This document shows, piece by piece, positions 47,414 through 58,800 of a DNA stretch of 64,000 nucleotides; the stretch's first letter is position 1; each line of letters starts with the position of its first letter. Below the pieces are notes generated by a model. The model saw nothing but the letters and a program-made list of their open reading frames with translations. It made no database searches and was not told the origin of the DNA. The translations under genes and the position numbers were made by a program. The stretch lies in contig JAQBOV010000026.1 in assembly GCA_028287895.1 (NCBI GenBank), positions 23,129 through 87,128 of the forward strand, given 5' to 3'. The DNA comes from Mucilaginibacter sp. (lineage in GTDB: Bacteria > Bacteroidota > Bacteroidia > Sphingobacteriales > Sphingobacteriaceae).

Positions 47414-48688
47414 ATGCAGTTAGAGCAATATAAGATCGATGAATTAAATCATCAGCATTTAGCAAAGCACAAACGTCAGTTTGAATTTATAGCTGCCGAG
47501 GTAACGGATTTAGATAAGGTGTTACCGAAACTTGCCGCTTTTAATATCGCCATACCAAGCTGGGCGCTGGGCACAGGGGGTACGCGCTTTGGCCGCTTTT
47601 CAGCTGGTGGCGAGCCGCGCAGCTTAGAAGAGAAAATTGAAGATGTGGGCGTAATCCACGCGTTAAACAAGTCAAGCAATTCTATTTCACTGCATATCCC
47701 CTGGGATATCCCGGAAAATGCAACTGCAATTAAAACACTGGCGGCACAGTATGGCCTCCACTTTGACGCGGTTAACTCTAATACTTTCCAGGATCAGCCT
47801 GATCAAAAGCTGAGTTATAAATACGGGTCTCTGCACCATGCAGACCAGGCTGTGAGGAAACAGGCCATCGAACATAACATCGAAGTGATCAAATATGGTG
47901 TTCAGTTGAATTCTAAAGCGCTGTCTGTATGGCTGTCGGATGGTTCAAATTTCCCTGGGCAGCTTAATTTCCGCAAGGCCTTTCAAAACACACTTGAAAG
48001 CCTTCATCAAATATATGAGGCCCTGCCGGCCGACTGGAAAGTCTGGATAGAATACAAACCTTTCGAGCCAAATTTTTATTCAACCACCATAGGCGATTGG
48101 GGACAATCATATTTACTGGCCAGTAAGCTTGGTAATAAGGCAGCAACATTGGTAGACCTTGGGCATCATTTGCAAGGCACCAATATTGAGCAAATTGTAT
48201 CTCTATTGCTGATGGAAGGCAAACTGGCCGGATTTCATTTCAATGACTCCAAATATGGAGACGATGACTTGACAGTAGGCAGTATTAACCCTTATCAATT
48301 GTTCCTCATATTTAAGGAATTGGTTGAAGGGATGGATGCCCGTGGAATGAATCATGCCACAGATATTGGCTGGATGATCGATGCTTCGCACAATGTAAAA
48401 GATCCTATTGAAGATCTGCTGCAATCGGTGCAGGCAATAAAGATCGCTTATGCCCAGGCGTTATTGGTTGATAAAAAAGCATTGGAAGCTGCACAAAACT
48501 CAAATGATGTGGCTTTGGCTCAGGAAATATTACAGCAAGCCTACAGGACAGACGTTCGACCGTTGATAGCGGAAGCAAGTTTGCAGTCGGGTGGCGCTTT
48601 AGATCCAATTGGTGCTTATAGAAAATTTAGCATAAGAGAACATTTAATAAAAGAACGAGGCTCGAAAACGGTGGCTTCAGGGCTTTAG
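47414..48688 (+). CDS. rhaI: L-rhamnose isomerase (RhaI type)
   Basis: 424 residues, TIM-barrel isomerase of the Pseudomonas stutzeri RhaI type rather than E. coli RhaA. Motifs: IPSWALGTGGTRFGRF near the N-terminus, VWLSDGSNFPGQ, metal ligands in WIEYKPFEP, VDLGHHLQGTNIE and FHFNDSKYGDDDL. Converts L-rhamnose to L-rhamnulose. Lies 20 nt after the aldolase gene, 118 nt before the kinase gene. Confidence 0.93.
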   Translation: MQLEQYKIDELNHQHLAKHKRQFEFIAAEVTDLDKVLPKLAAFNIAIPSWALGTGGTRFGRFSAGGEPRSLEEKIEDVGVIHALNKSSNSISLHIPWDIPENATAIKTLAAQYGLHFDAVNSNTFQDQPDQKLSYKYGSLHHADQAVRKQAIEHNIEVIKYGVQLNSKALSVWLSDGSNFPGQLNFRKAFQNTLESLHQIYEALPADWKVWIEYKPFEPNFYSTTIGDWGQSYLLASKLGNKAATLVDLGHHLQGTNIEQIVSLLLMEGKLAGFHFNDSKYGDDDLTVGSINPYQLFLIFKELVEGMDARGMNHATDIGWMIDASHNVKDPIEDLLQSVQAIKIAYAQALLVDKKALEAAQNSNDVALAQEILQQAYRTDVRPLIAEASLQSGGALDPIGAYRKFSIREHLIKERGSKTVASGL

Positions 48689-48806
48689 ATCATGCAAGTC
48701 GTAAGTTGATTGCGTTGGATTAAGGATTAAGCTTAGCAGTTAGATTTACAAGTTCTTTTCACTTAATCAATTTATCCAGCCCAATCAACTAACTAAACAC
48801 AACGAA

Positions 48807-50171
48807 ATGAGCACGATCCCCGTCATAGCAATATTCGATGCCGGCAAGACCAATAAAAAGCTGTTCTTGTTTGATGAAAATTACAGAATAGTCTTTGAAA
48901 AAACCGCGCGTCTTATGGAGACAGTTGATCAGGACGGCTTTGCCTGTGAAAACCTGGAAAGCCTGAAATTCTCGGTTTTTGATTCATTAAATGAGATTTT
49001 AAAGTTGAAAGAATTCCAGGTAAAAGCGATCAATTTTTCGGCTTATGGGGCAAGCTTTGTTTATGTTGATGAGGATGGCAGTCCGGTTACCCCTTTATAC
49101 AATTATCTAAAACCCTACCCTGAGGAGCTAAGCAAGCAATTTTATGCCAAATATGGCGGTAAGGAAAGGTTTAGCTTGCAAACGGCATCGCCTGCTTTAG
49201 GGAGCCTTAACTCGGGATTGCAGTTATACCGGCTTAAGCAGGAAAAACCTGAAGTTTTCAGTAAAGTAAAATATGCCTTACACCTGCCTCAATATTTGAG
49301 TTTTTTACTAACTGGTCAGTACTTTTCGGACCTGACAAGCATTGGTTGCCATACCGGTATGTGGGACTTTGAAACAAACAGGTATCATCAATGGATACAG
49401 CAGGAACAGGTTGCGTTAAAACTGGCACCAATTAAGCCGGTAAATAAGACATATAAAGCACTTTCTGCGAAAAATACCGGAAATAATTACCATATTGGTA
49501 TTGGTCTGCATGACAGCTCTGCAGCATTGATCCCCTACCTGGTAAATTTTATCGAGCCTTTTATTCTGATCTCCACAGGTACCTGGTGCATCAGTTTAAA
49601 TCCTTTTAATCAGTCACCATTGACCGTCGGTCAGTTAAAAAATGATTGCCTTCAGTATTTACAATACCAGGGCAAACCGGTAAAGGCATGCAGGCTGTTT
49701 TCAGGATTTGAGCATGAACAGCAGACTAAACGAATTGCTGCACATTTCAATTATGATGCCATTAATTTCAGAAACCTAACCTTTAACCAGCAAACAGACA
49801 GCTACCTTAAATCAAGCTTCTCTCAGAATCAAAACTTTGCTGAACGAAACCTGTCGGATTTTAAAAATGCTACCGAAGCATATCACCAATTGATCAGAGA
49901 TTTGATCAGGTTGCAAATATCCTCAACGCTTTTGGTGCTTAAAGACTCGCCCGTGAAAAGAATATTTGTGGACGGCGGATTTAGCAAAAACAATGTTTTT
50001 ATGCACTTACTTGCTGCGTCTTTCCCTGATATGGAAGTATTTGCTGCCTCGATGGCACAGGCTTCGGCAGTCGGGGCGGCTCTAACCATTCACAGGGCTT
50101 GGAATACCAAATCCATACCTAATGATATTATTCAATTAAAATATTACTCCGGTCAGGCTATTTCTCTATGA
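48807..50171 (+). CDS. rhaB: FGGY-family rhamnulokinase
   Basis: 454 residues. Sugar-kinase fold with phosphate-1 motif IAIFDAGKTNKKLFLFD, a GIGLHDSSAALIP adenosine-side segment with the catalytic aspartate, and FVDGGFSKNNVFMHLLA at the C-terminal ATP site. Phosphorylates rhamnulose in this operon. Fuculokinase is a possible alternative from sequence alone. The operon contains no regulator gene. Confidence 0.88.
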   Translation: MSTIPVIAIFDAGKTNKKLFLFDENYRIVFEKTARLMETVDQDGFACENLESLKFSVFDSLNEILKLKEFQVKAINFSAYGASFVYVDEDGSPVTPLYNYLKPYPEELSKQFYAKYGGKERFSLQTASPALGSLNSGLQLYRLKQEKPEVFSKVKYALHLPQYLSFLLTGQYFSDLTSIGCHTGMWDFETNRYHQWIQQEQVALKLAPIKPVNKTYKALSAKNTGNNYHIGIGLHDSSAALIPYLVNFIEPFILISTGTWCISLNPFNQSPLTVGQLKNDCLQYLQYQGKPVKACRLFSGFEHEQQTKRIAAHFNYDAINFRNLTFNQQTDSYLKSSFSQNQNFAERNLSDFKNATEAYHQLIRDLIRLQISSTLLVLKDSPVKRIFVDGGFSKNNVFMHLLAASFPDMEVFAASMAQASAVGAALTIHRAWNTKSIPNDIIQLKYYSGQAISL

Positions 50172-50639
50172 CTGCAGGGTTATTATTATTCTGTTTTTCT
50201 GCAAGTAAAATTAAAAAGCGTGAAAAATGCTCATTGAATTCCTTACAATTTCACTAACTAGATTCAACCATCGCCATTGCGCCAGACAGGTTATTTCCTC
50301 GATACAGAAAGTACTTTCGTATTGAATATCAGTAAGTTGTATTTTTTCAGTTACAAATCAGCAACAAAAATTTTGAGTGTTTTTTGCCGCTTTTTTTAGC
50401 TTACTGTTGTTGATAACTCAACGCTAATAAAAGGAAATTTTAAACCAATTCCAAAGTAAAACAAAATAAATATGTTTGCAGTTACTCACTCTCCTATTGT
50501 CAAGATGAAACAATGTATACTGGGACTATTGTAAAACCGCTTCCACAGCTGTCCTCTGCTAAGAACAATTGGTAAAAGCTAATATCCTGGACGATGCGAA
50601 TGGCTAGCCCTGACTTATTCCGGGTCAAGCCATCGCAGG
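50172..50639. other. Intergenic region, nothing recognised
   Basis: 468 bases between the kinase gene and the convergent histidine kinase gene. Only very short frames and no clear terminator hairpin seen. Confidence 0.4.
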
Positions 50640-52949
50640 TCATGCATTTTGAACACCGTCTGGGACTGGGCTAACCACGTCAAAGAGGTCTGCATTAAAG
50701 GTAATAACTATTTTAGTTCCTTGATCCTTAAAAAAAGATATCGTGCCGTTGATCTCCTGAGTCAATCCCTTCATGAGTTGTAAGCCTAAAGAACTGGGTT
50801 CCTCATTATTGGGGTCATATAGCATTCCAACCCCATTGTCTTCGATGGTGAGCCTAATTTCGTCACCTTTTCTCTTTAGGGCCACTGCAATTTCGCCTTC
50901 AGCCTGAAAAGGGAAGGCATATTTAAAGGCATTGGTTACTGCTTCATTGATGATCAATCCAAGCGGTATGGCCTCGGAAACCCCTAGTTTTAAGTCATCG
51001 ATATCACAGAAGATGCGAATGTTTTCCAGAGCGCCGAAACTCTCTTTTAAGTAGCCGAAAAATTCTGAGAGGTATACCGCCATATCAATAGTTTTAATGT
51101 CTTCCGACTGATACAATTTTTGGTGTATCAGGGACATCGCATAGATACGGCGCTGGCTGTTTTCAATCGCTTTTAAGGCATCGTTCTCCAAGTGGGCCGC
51201 CTGTGATTCCAGCAGACAAATGACTGTATGCAGATTATTTTTGACTCTGTGATGTACTTCCTTTAATAACCATTCCTTTTCTTGTAACAACCATTCCTTT
51301 TCTTGCACTAATTTTTGCAGCAATTCATTTTTAGCAGTGATGATTTTGTTATTTCTTTTTCTGAAAGCTGCCTGCCGGTACAGCAAGCCAGCAATGAGCA
51401 ATACCAAAGCAAGGCCAACCATGCTTGCGTTCCGGAAGAGGTTAGCCCTTTGCAGCCTATCCTGTGCCGCTTTCTTTTGCTGGTTCAGTAAAATAATTGC
51501 TTTCTCCTTTTTGGCCGTCTCATACTTGATGTTGAGGTCCTGGATTTCCCTGTCCCTTTTTTCCGTTAAATAGGAATTATCCAGTTTCTTATTTTTAATA
51601 AGGTGCGCCATCGCAGCTTTATAGTGGCCAGCTGCTGAATCCACCAAATAAGCCATGTACTCGATGTGTGCCATAACCGGCGCGGCAATGGATCCTTTAT
51701 GTCCTTTAAGGATCCTATCCAGGTACGGCCTTGCTTTGGCGTAAGATTTTGTCTCTACGTAAAATTGCGCCATCCCTCTGTTATCCTTAGAATAAGCCTG
51801 ATTGGATTTATATAAATAATTATAGGAATGCAATAAATGTTCTTCCGCTAAAGTGTTATTGTTTAATTCCTGGTAGCACCCGCCAATTTCCTGTTCGTAT
51901 CTGGCCTTTTCAGCGTCATCTTCACCCGGATATTCTTTCATACTGCTTTTAATATAGTCCAATGCCTCCTGGTGCTTTTTCATGTACCTTAACGTATTGG
52001 AAATGGCGATGATTACATCAGGAATCTTAACGTCAAACCCACTACGCTGGATTTTAAATTGCCGGATAGCCAGCTTGTAATAATCAATGCTTTTTTGATG
52101 TTGGCCGTTATTCCGGTAGACATTAGCAAATGCCAGATAGGTGTCCCCTAAAGCCGAAGAATCCCTGCTGGTTGCGATGCTTTCCAATGCATCTTGGGCG
52201 CATAATAAGCATTTGTCAAAGAAGCCCTTTCCCTGGTAATAATAAAACATGGAAAGGTAAGCATACTGGAGATAAGGGTAATGAATAGCTTTATAGCCCT
52301 TAATGATCTCCCGATACACCTCTTCGGACCTTGGATAATTATCATAGATGAGCAGAAAAACCTGCAAGGTACGCGCGGTTAATTCTTTTTCTTTGTTTTT
52401 TAAATGGATGGAAATAGCGATTGCATCTTTAGCCAGCAAAATTGCTTGCTTATAATATTTATCCGTGATGTCGGCAGCCATAAAACAACTCCTGTAGCTC
52501 AACGCAATGGACAGGTCAACCTTAGCACTATCGTTGAGCTGCGGTAGGATTCGCTCCGCCTCCTCTAACTTGCCTGCATCCGCCAGTATCTCGGCGATGC
52601 GGACTTGTGCCTTGTACCAATCCGGGATGTCCCTTATTTGCGTACTTAATTGTTTAGCTTTAGTGGCATAGGACAATGCAATATCCAGGTACTGATGATG
52701 ATGGACAGGCCTGTTGTAATACAGGTTACTCAGATCGAGCAGAAGCCGGACACGTTGCGTATCAGGCTTGCTTTTTTTTAAGCTGGCAAGTAATACAGGC
52801 TCTTTATTTTCATTGACAGGCCTTGGCATAAAATAGTATTGGCCATGTGACGCTAACGGAAATGCGGTTAGGCAAAAGAGCAGCATCCTCCATACAAACT
52901 GAACGTAGGAAACACTATTGCACTTGTTTCTTTTAATCGATCCTGTCAT
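50640..52949 (-). CDS. TPR-containing histidine kinase (HisKA_2 type)
   Basis: 769 residues. Signal/anchor (MLLFCLTAFPLASHG around 22-36), about 450 residues of tetratricopeptide-like helical repeats in the periplasm, a transmembrane helix (about 510-530), a coiled coil and then the HisKA_2 dimerisation domain with phospho-histidine in LLKEVHHRVKNNL. The ATPase has NEAVTNAFKYAF (N box), DNGVGM (G1) and GTKIVI (G2). The coiled coil contains a duplicated heptad (EKEWLLQ) from a 21-bp tandem repeat. No response regulator is adjacent; its ATPase resembles the remnant at 59903-60229. Confidence 0.92.
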   Translation of the reverse strand: MTGSIKRNKCNSVSYVQFVWRMLLFCLTAFPLASHGQYYFMPRPVNENKEPVLLASLKKSKPDTQRVRLLLDLSNLYYNRPVHHHQYLDIALSYATKAKQLSTQIRDIPDWYKAQVRIAEILADAGKLEEAERILPQLNDSAKVDLSIALSYRSCFMAADITDKYYKQAILLAKDAIAISIHLKNKEKELTARTLQVFLLIYDNYPRSEEVYREIIKGYKAIHYPYLQYAYLSMFYYYQGKGFFDKCLLCAQDALESIATSRDSSALGDTYLAFANVYRNNGQHQKSIDYYKLAIRQFKIQRSGFDVKIPDVIIAISNTLRYMKKHQEALDYIKSSMKEYPGEDDAEKARYEQEIGGCYQELNNNTLAEEHLLHSYNYLYKSNQAYSKDNRGMAQFYVETKSYAKARPYLDRILKGHKGSIAAPVMAHIEYMAYLVDSAAGHYKAAMAHLIKNKKLDNSYLTEKRDREIQDLNIKYETAKKEKAIILLNQQKKAAQDRLQRANLFRNASMVGLALVLLIAGLLYRQAAFRKRNNKIITAKNELLQKLVQEKEWLLQEKEWLLKEVHHRVKNNLHTVICLLESQAAHLENDALKAIENSQRRIYAMSLIHQKLYQSEDIKTIDMAVYLSEFFGYLKESFGALENIRIFCDIDDLKLGVSEAIPLGLIINEAVTNAFKYAFPFQAEGEIAVALKRKGDEIRLTIEDNGVGMLYDPNNEEPSSLGLQLMKGLTQEINGTISFFKDQGTKIVITFNADLFDVVSPVPDGVQNA
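51268..51305. repeat. 21-bp tandem duplication inside the histidine kinase gene
   Basis: AACCATTCCTTTTCTTG occurs at 51268-51284 and 51289-51305, a 21-bp period. It encodes two EKEWLLQ heptads before the phospho-histidine domain. Confidence 0.8.
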
Positions 52950-53217
52950 AAGAAACTGTATTATAAATAAGAATACCGTGGCAATAAAAAAACAGAATTA
53001 TAATAAAATGTATTCATAAAAACCTCGAATAAAGATAATATATAAACGTTTATTATATGCCTACCTTTAATTAATATCGGCAGAATATCCAGTACGAAAA
53101 AGGAAATAAACGAAAGTCAACAGCTTATAGTCAGCTTAAGATGATGATAGGGGTGCCGTGATTAGCAAAAAAGAATATTTTCCCCAATTGCGCTTCTTCA
53201 GCCAGGCATAGGATTCC

Positions 53218-54699
53218 TTAATGTTGCTGCATATCCACTTTAATGTCTAGTCCTTTAGCTATTGCAATACCCAAAGCCATGTCAGCGCGGAAAAAATGGC
53301 ATAATTGCCGGTTAATGATCTCCTCGCGCTTTGGTCCGGTTATTCCACTCATCGAATCAATAATATTGGCTTCGAGGGACCTTTTTTCTTCAACTGAAAG
53401 AACATCCCTATAAAATGTTCCGGGCTGGAAAAAATGTTCATTTTCTCCGGGCCCATTTCTGTCATACCAATCCGCAATATGATTTTCCAATACTTCAGAC
53501 GGCCGTATATATGTTTCATCCGGTTTAGTAGTATCAAAGCTGTTCGGGTAATAGTTTGGCTGCTCATAGCCATTGCCATCAACGCGCATGCGGCCATCAC
53601 GTTCATAATTGTTTACCAGATAAGGGCAACGGTTTACTGGAATCTGCTCATAATTTACACCTAACCGGTATCGCTGAGCGTCTGGATATGAGAGTATCCT
53701 TGCCTGCAGCATTTTGTCGGGGGAATGGCCAATGCCATCTACTATATGTGCAGGAGCAAACGCCAATTGCTCTACCTCAGCAAAATAATTACTGGGATTC
53801 TCATTCAGTTCCAGTTGCCCTACCTCAATGAGCGGAAACTCCTTCTGACTCCAGACTTTGGTCAGATCAAATGGATTAAATGAATGGTGGTTGGCCTGTT
53901 CTTCCGTCATTACCTGGATCTTTAAAATCCATTTTGGAAAATCTCCCTGATCAATGGACGAGAGGAGGTCCCGTTGCGCAAAATCGGGATCCTCGCCCTT
54001 CATTTGTAACGCTTCCCCGGCGGTAAAGTTTTTGATTCCCTGTACCGTCCTAAAATGGAATTTCACAAAGGCCCTTTCGTTTTTTGCATTGATCATACTA
54101 TAAGTATGGCTGCCATATCCGTGCATATGCCGGTAGCCATAGGGCGTACCACGATCTGACATTAAAAACAAAACCTGGTGCAGGCTTTCAGGATTATGGC
54201 TGAAAAAGTCCCATACCATCGTTGCGCTTTTACAGTTGGTGTAGGGGTCGCGTTTCTGTGTATGAATGAAATCTGAAAACTTTTTACCATCCTTAATGAA
54301 AAATACCGGCGTATTGTTCCCAACCAGGTCCCAGTTACCATCTTCAGTGTAAAACTTCAGTGCAAATCCCCGCGGATCACGTTCTGTATCAGCGCTTCCT
54401 TTTTCGCCTCCTACTGTTGACATCCGGAGGATGATTCGTGTTTGTTTTCCAATTTCACTAAAAAGTTTCGCTTTAGTGTACCGGCTAATATCATGAGTTA
54501 CGGTGAATGTGCCATAAGCGGCGGAACCTTTCGCATGCACTATTCGTTCCGGGATACGCTCACGGTTAAAATGAGCCATTTTTTCATGAAGGATGAAATC
54601 TTGTAATAGTAATGGGCCTCTGGGGCCAATGCTTTGAGTATCCTCATGATGGTAATAAGGAATACCAGAAGCCGTAGTAAGTTTTTTTTGATCGTTCAT
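53218..54699 (-). CDS. katA: Monofunctional haem catalase
   Basis: 493 residues from the ATG at 54699 (MNDQKKLTTASG), typical of small-subunit clade 3 catalases. Distal haem site IPERIVHAKGSAAYGTF contains the catalytic histidine and NTPVFFIKDGKKFSDFIH the asparagine block. The proximal tyrosine is in the RILSYPDAQRYRLG signature. Degrades hydrogen peroxide in the cytoplasm. An upstream in-frame ATG at 54732 adds 11 basic residues without similarity. Confidence 0.96.
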   Translation of the reverse strand: MNDQKKLTTASGIPYYHHEDTQSIGPRGPLLLQDFILHEKMAHFNRERIPERIVHAKGSAAYGTFTVTHDISRYTKAKLFSEIGKQTRIILRMSTVGGEKGSADTERDPRGFALKFYTEDGNWDLVGNNTPVFFIKDGKKFSDFIHTQKRDPYTNCKSATMVWDFFSHNPESLHQVLFLMSDRGTPYGYRHMHGYGSHTYSMINAKNERAFVKFHFRTVQGIKNFTAGEALQMKGEDPDFAQRDLLSSIDQGDFPKWILKIQVMTEEQANHHSFNPFDLTKVWSQKEFPLIEVGQLELNENPSNYFAEVEQLAFAPAHIVDGIGHSPDKMLQARILSYPDAQRYRLGVNYEQIPVNRCPYLVNNYERDGRMRVDGNGYEQPNYYPNSFDTTKPDETYIRPSEVLENHIADWYDRNGPGENEHFFQPGTFYRDVLSVEEKRSLEANIIDSMSGITGPKREEIINRQLCHFFRADMALGIAIAKGLDIKVDMQQH

Positions 54700-54880
54700 G
54701 GCTGTTATTTTTAATTTTAATGATTTCCTCATTCAAGGGAGTCAAATGCCGTCACAAAAGTGTTATCGGTCATAGGAATTTACCGGCATTTAAATGCTTT
54801 CTTTCCTCCGATAGATGTAGCGCTCCTCATTTTCTTTTTAATCAAGCACAAAGAATGTTGCCATCTGTGCAGGTAGATTA

Positions 54881-55336
54881 TTAAGAATTTTTCCATTGTT
54901 CAAGTTTAATTACTTTATCTAACCGCCGCTTAAAGCGTTCTTCACCGGCATACCTGGCTCTAAGAAAGATTTGTATTAAATCCCACATCAGCATAAAGTC
55001 AATCGTACTTCCGCCAAGGCATATCATGTTCATGTTATCGTGCTCTACACCCTGATGGGCAAAATACACTTCTGTGATCAGCGCTGCTCGTACACCCGTG
55101 AACTTATTAGCGGCAATCGACACCCCCACTCCGCTTTCACAAATAGCAATCCCCTTTTCGACTTTACCGCGGGATATGGCCAAAGCCAGAGGAATAATAA
55201 TATCAGGATAGTCATCATTAGCGTCATATTTCAGCGCGCCATAATCGCTGATTTCAAAACCCATTTTTTCCAGACATTTAACCAAAAATTTTTTTTGTTC
55301 GAAGCCGGCATGATCTGCCGCTATTCCTATTTTCAT
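54881..55336 (-). CDS. rpiB: RpiB/LacAB-family sugar-phosphate isomerase
   Basis: 151 residues. N-terminal IGIAADHAGFEQK and DYPDIIIPLA are family blocks. The catalytic cysteine region reads CESGVGVSIAANK where RpiB normally has CGTGIGMSIAANK, and the His loop reads GVEHDNMN. It interconverts ribose 5-phosphate and ribulose 5-phosphate or a related pair; the altered active-site loop could mean another substrate. An unusual TGGCACAATATTTA motif lies 63 nt upstream. Confidence 0.88.
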   Translation of the reverse strand: MKIGIAADHAGFEQKKFLVKCLEKMGFEISDYGALKYDANDDYPDIIIPLALAISRGKVEKGIAICESGVGVSIAANKFTGVRAALITEVYFAHQGVEHDNMNMICLGGSTIDFMLMWDLIQIFLRARYAGEERFKRRLDKVIKLEQWKNS

Positions 55337-55899
55337 GGGTTGTTTTTTAACAGAGTATTAATATCGTTTTGCACTTATTCAAAGTAAATCCGAAGCCTTA
55401 AATATTGTGCCAATTTTATATATAATTGACTATAAGACCATTACAAACATTTTAGCAATCCTGAAACAAGCGACATTTCGTCGATCATTACGTTACCCCG
55501 GAAATAACGCCTTTTGAGTTCAAAGGCAGATGATATATAGGCATAAAGATGACGAAGTCATTTACTTTACAACTTGTTACTGAAACTAAGGGTGAGTGAG
55601 GCCTCCGTATAAACCATTTAATAATAAAAGTATATGACTGGGAACATTTTTGGCGGCGTGATTGATATGAAGGTGTTCTGAGGCAGTTGAAAAAACATGC
55701 AGGGCATTTTTAGCAGCAATGCCCCACCTTTCGCTTTGTGAAATAGCGTATAACAAATACTAATAACTGAAGTAACCAAACTCGATTGCACGATGACGCG
55801 CTTCCAGATTTGTGTCTATAACAAGAGACCCTTTAGCTAATGCCACCTGTATGAATAATAATATCTATTTAACTGAAACGTTCAATCGCCGCCAATCGT
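55337..55899. other. Intergenic region
   Basis: 563 bases with no convincing gene. Contains the TGGCACAATATTTA motif (55399-55412, minus), presumably in the rpiB promoter region. Confidence 0.4.
55399..55412 (-). promoter_or_regulatory. TGGCAC motif, possible degenerate sigma-54 site upstream of rpiB
   Basis: TGGCACAATATTTA carries the -24 half of a sigma-54 promoter but AA where the -12 GC should be. The identical 14-mer stands at 62697-62710. Confidence 0.25.
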
Positions 55900-58800
55900 T
55901 CAGTTTTTAAAACTATGTTCTCTCTTTATCCCTAAACGTTTTATTTTGGAATTTAAGGTACTGGCCGGAACTCCCAATAATTGTGCTGCTCCACCTTCTC
56001 CCCCTATCCTGCCATTACAATATTTGAGTATTTTCAGAATGTATTCCCGTTCATTCTCGTCGATGGTTCTTATTGCAAAGTCATCTTTAGATTCGATATT
56101 TGAATTCGGCTTCTGAGATGGCAAATGTATTTGTTTAATCGTCTCTCCGGAAGCCAGTAATATACTGCGCTCAATCAAATGCTCCAGCTCCCTTATATTA
56201 CCGGGCCAGCAGTATTGCAGCATTTCCTGCAATGCCCTGCTACTTAATCCATTAATAATCCTTCCGGCTTTTTTGGCAAATCGCTGAATAAAATAGGATG
56301 CCAGCAAGGGAATATCTTCCAGACGATTTCTTAGCGCAGGCAATTCAATCGGAAAAATATTCAAGCGATAGTAAAGGTCACTTCTGAATTTACCTTCCGC
56401 CATTTCTTTTTCCAGATTCCGGTTGGTGGCAGCTATAACGCGAACGTCTACTTTAATAGTTCCTTTGCCGCCAACACGTTCTATCTCCTTTTCCTGTAAT
56501 GCCCGAAGTAATTTTACCTGTAACTCCAAGGGCATATCCCCTATTTCATCTAAAAACAAGGTTCCATTATTGGCTAGCTCAAATTTACCGAGTCTCCGTT
56601 CAGTAGCACCTGTAAAACTACCACGTTCATGGCCAAATAATTCACTCTCAATAAGGTTAGCCGGTAATGCCGCACAATTTACTTTAACCATTAATTTACT
56701 CTTTCGCTTCGAGTTATTGTGTATGGCACGCGCAATCAACTCCTTTCCTGTCCCGGTTTCGCCGAGTAGCAAAACGGTACTGTCTGATGGCGCGACCTGT
56801 GCAACGAGGCGAAATATTTTTTGCATTACCGGGCTTTCGCCAACTATCTCTGCATAGTTGTGTGATATTTCTATTTCTTCTTTTAAGTAGACTTTTTCTT
56901 CTTCCAGTTGTTGTTTGTAATGATCAATTTCCATTAACTGTCTTTCAATCTTGTCATTTGCAATAGCATTAGCCAATGCAATTGCCATTTGGGCCGTTAT
57001 ACCATTCAGCAGATGATTGTTTATCTGGGCGGGCTGTATCCACAATATTCCAACATCTTCGTTAGCTACCCTTAGCCTTACACCCATTATCCTTTCCGCA
57101 CCGGCGGATCTCCAAAAAGAGGCTGCTGGAAAGGATAAATGACCCTGATTCATAATGTCATCAATATGGAAAATAACCGGTTCTTCCGATCGAAGCGCCA
57201 CTCCAGTCATGGATCCGGTTATGGGCATCCTGGATCCTGTTATTATTTGAAATCCTTCATCGGTAGGTGCATCCCCCTCTAAATTGTGCAGAAAATGGCG
57301 ATAGGTCTCGCCGTCATCATTTTTGATCGTTATAATATATTCCTTTATCAGGAAAATATTTTTCAGATACTGCTTAATGATGACCCCAAGTCCTAATTTG
57401 TCCCTTACTGTAGCAATATCGTTGCTAAAAGACAAGAGTAATGCTTTTTCCTGTTCCCTTTTGGAAACATCCTCATTAGCAATAATATTGGAACCTGCGA
57501 TAGAAATCTGGTGTGCCAGAGCTTTTACAAGGCCCAGAATACTTTCACACGGCCGAACTCTTTCTTCAAAAAACAAAACCCAAAAACCAAATACCTGCAC
57601 ACCTTTGGAAAATCGTACAACCACAACCCATTTAGTGCCACTCTCAAAATTAACTTTCAGATATAGTGGAAGTTCTTGTTCCTCACTCAGATGATCCAGA
57701 TCAAAAACGAGAGGTAAGGCCGTGGCAACAGCCTTGTTCAACACCCCATCGTTTATCGGGTGTTGAAACTCTTGCGCCGCCTTGTATATAGGGTGATTTT
57801 TACATTTTTCTTCGGGATCCAATAAAAATGCGCTTACTGTGGTTTGATCGTCATTGAAGGTCGCTATCACCGTATGCGTAAATCCCAGGACATTTTTGAG
57901 CCTTTGCCTAATGACCTGTAGTAATTCATTATTACTTCTGACTGCTGCAATGTCAATACTCAATGATAATAACAGTTCCCTTTCACTCTCTCTTCTGGCA
58001 ATTTCCTTATTAGCTAAAATATTTGAAACTGCTGAAGAAAGCTGATAAGAAACACATTTTATCAATTCCAGTTCGTGATCGGTATAACCAACTCTAGAAG
58101 AGGAATTTACGCAGAATACGCCCATATTTTTGCCATCTTTCCTCAGTGCGATGGTTACTTTTTCTTTTATGCCGTTTTCGTATTCATATTTAATCAGCTC
58201 AGACGTTGTATTGTGATACAATTGTTCCATATCCGATATAATAATACCCTCGGATTCGAACACCTGATTTAAGTCGGGGCAGTTATGAAAAGCTGTATTA
58301 CCGGCGTTGTTATAATTGTTGTTTTGAGCGCCAGAAGAAAAAATAAGTGAATGGGTATCATCTCCATTCAAAACAAGAATCATAATATATTCAAAATCAA
58401 GCAACTTTCTAAGGTTTGTGTTGATCATTTTGATTAAATCATCCTTATTACGGATCGAAGTTATATCAAAACTTAGTTTCAATAATAATTCGTGTTCGGT
58501 TTCTTTTTCTTTGATCGCCAGATTTACTTTAATATTGTCAACAGCAACGGACAATTGATTGGAGATGTTCTTAATTAAATTAAGCTGCCTGGCATTTAGG
58601 TTTTGATTTTCTACCAAACAGATAGCCCATACCCCAATTATACTGTCTCCAACCTGTAATCCAATCATGACTATTTTTTTTATGCCGCTTTCATAAAGTA
58701 TTTGCATATATTGAGGCATGTTTGGCCTGGCAGAAAGCTGATCCAGGTCAAATACCTGAGGTTCCTTTGATAAGAGAACTTTGTTAAATATCCGGTCATT

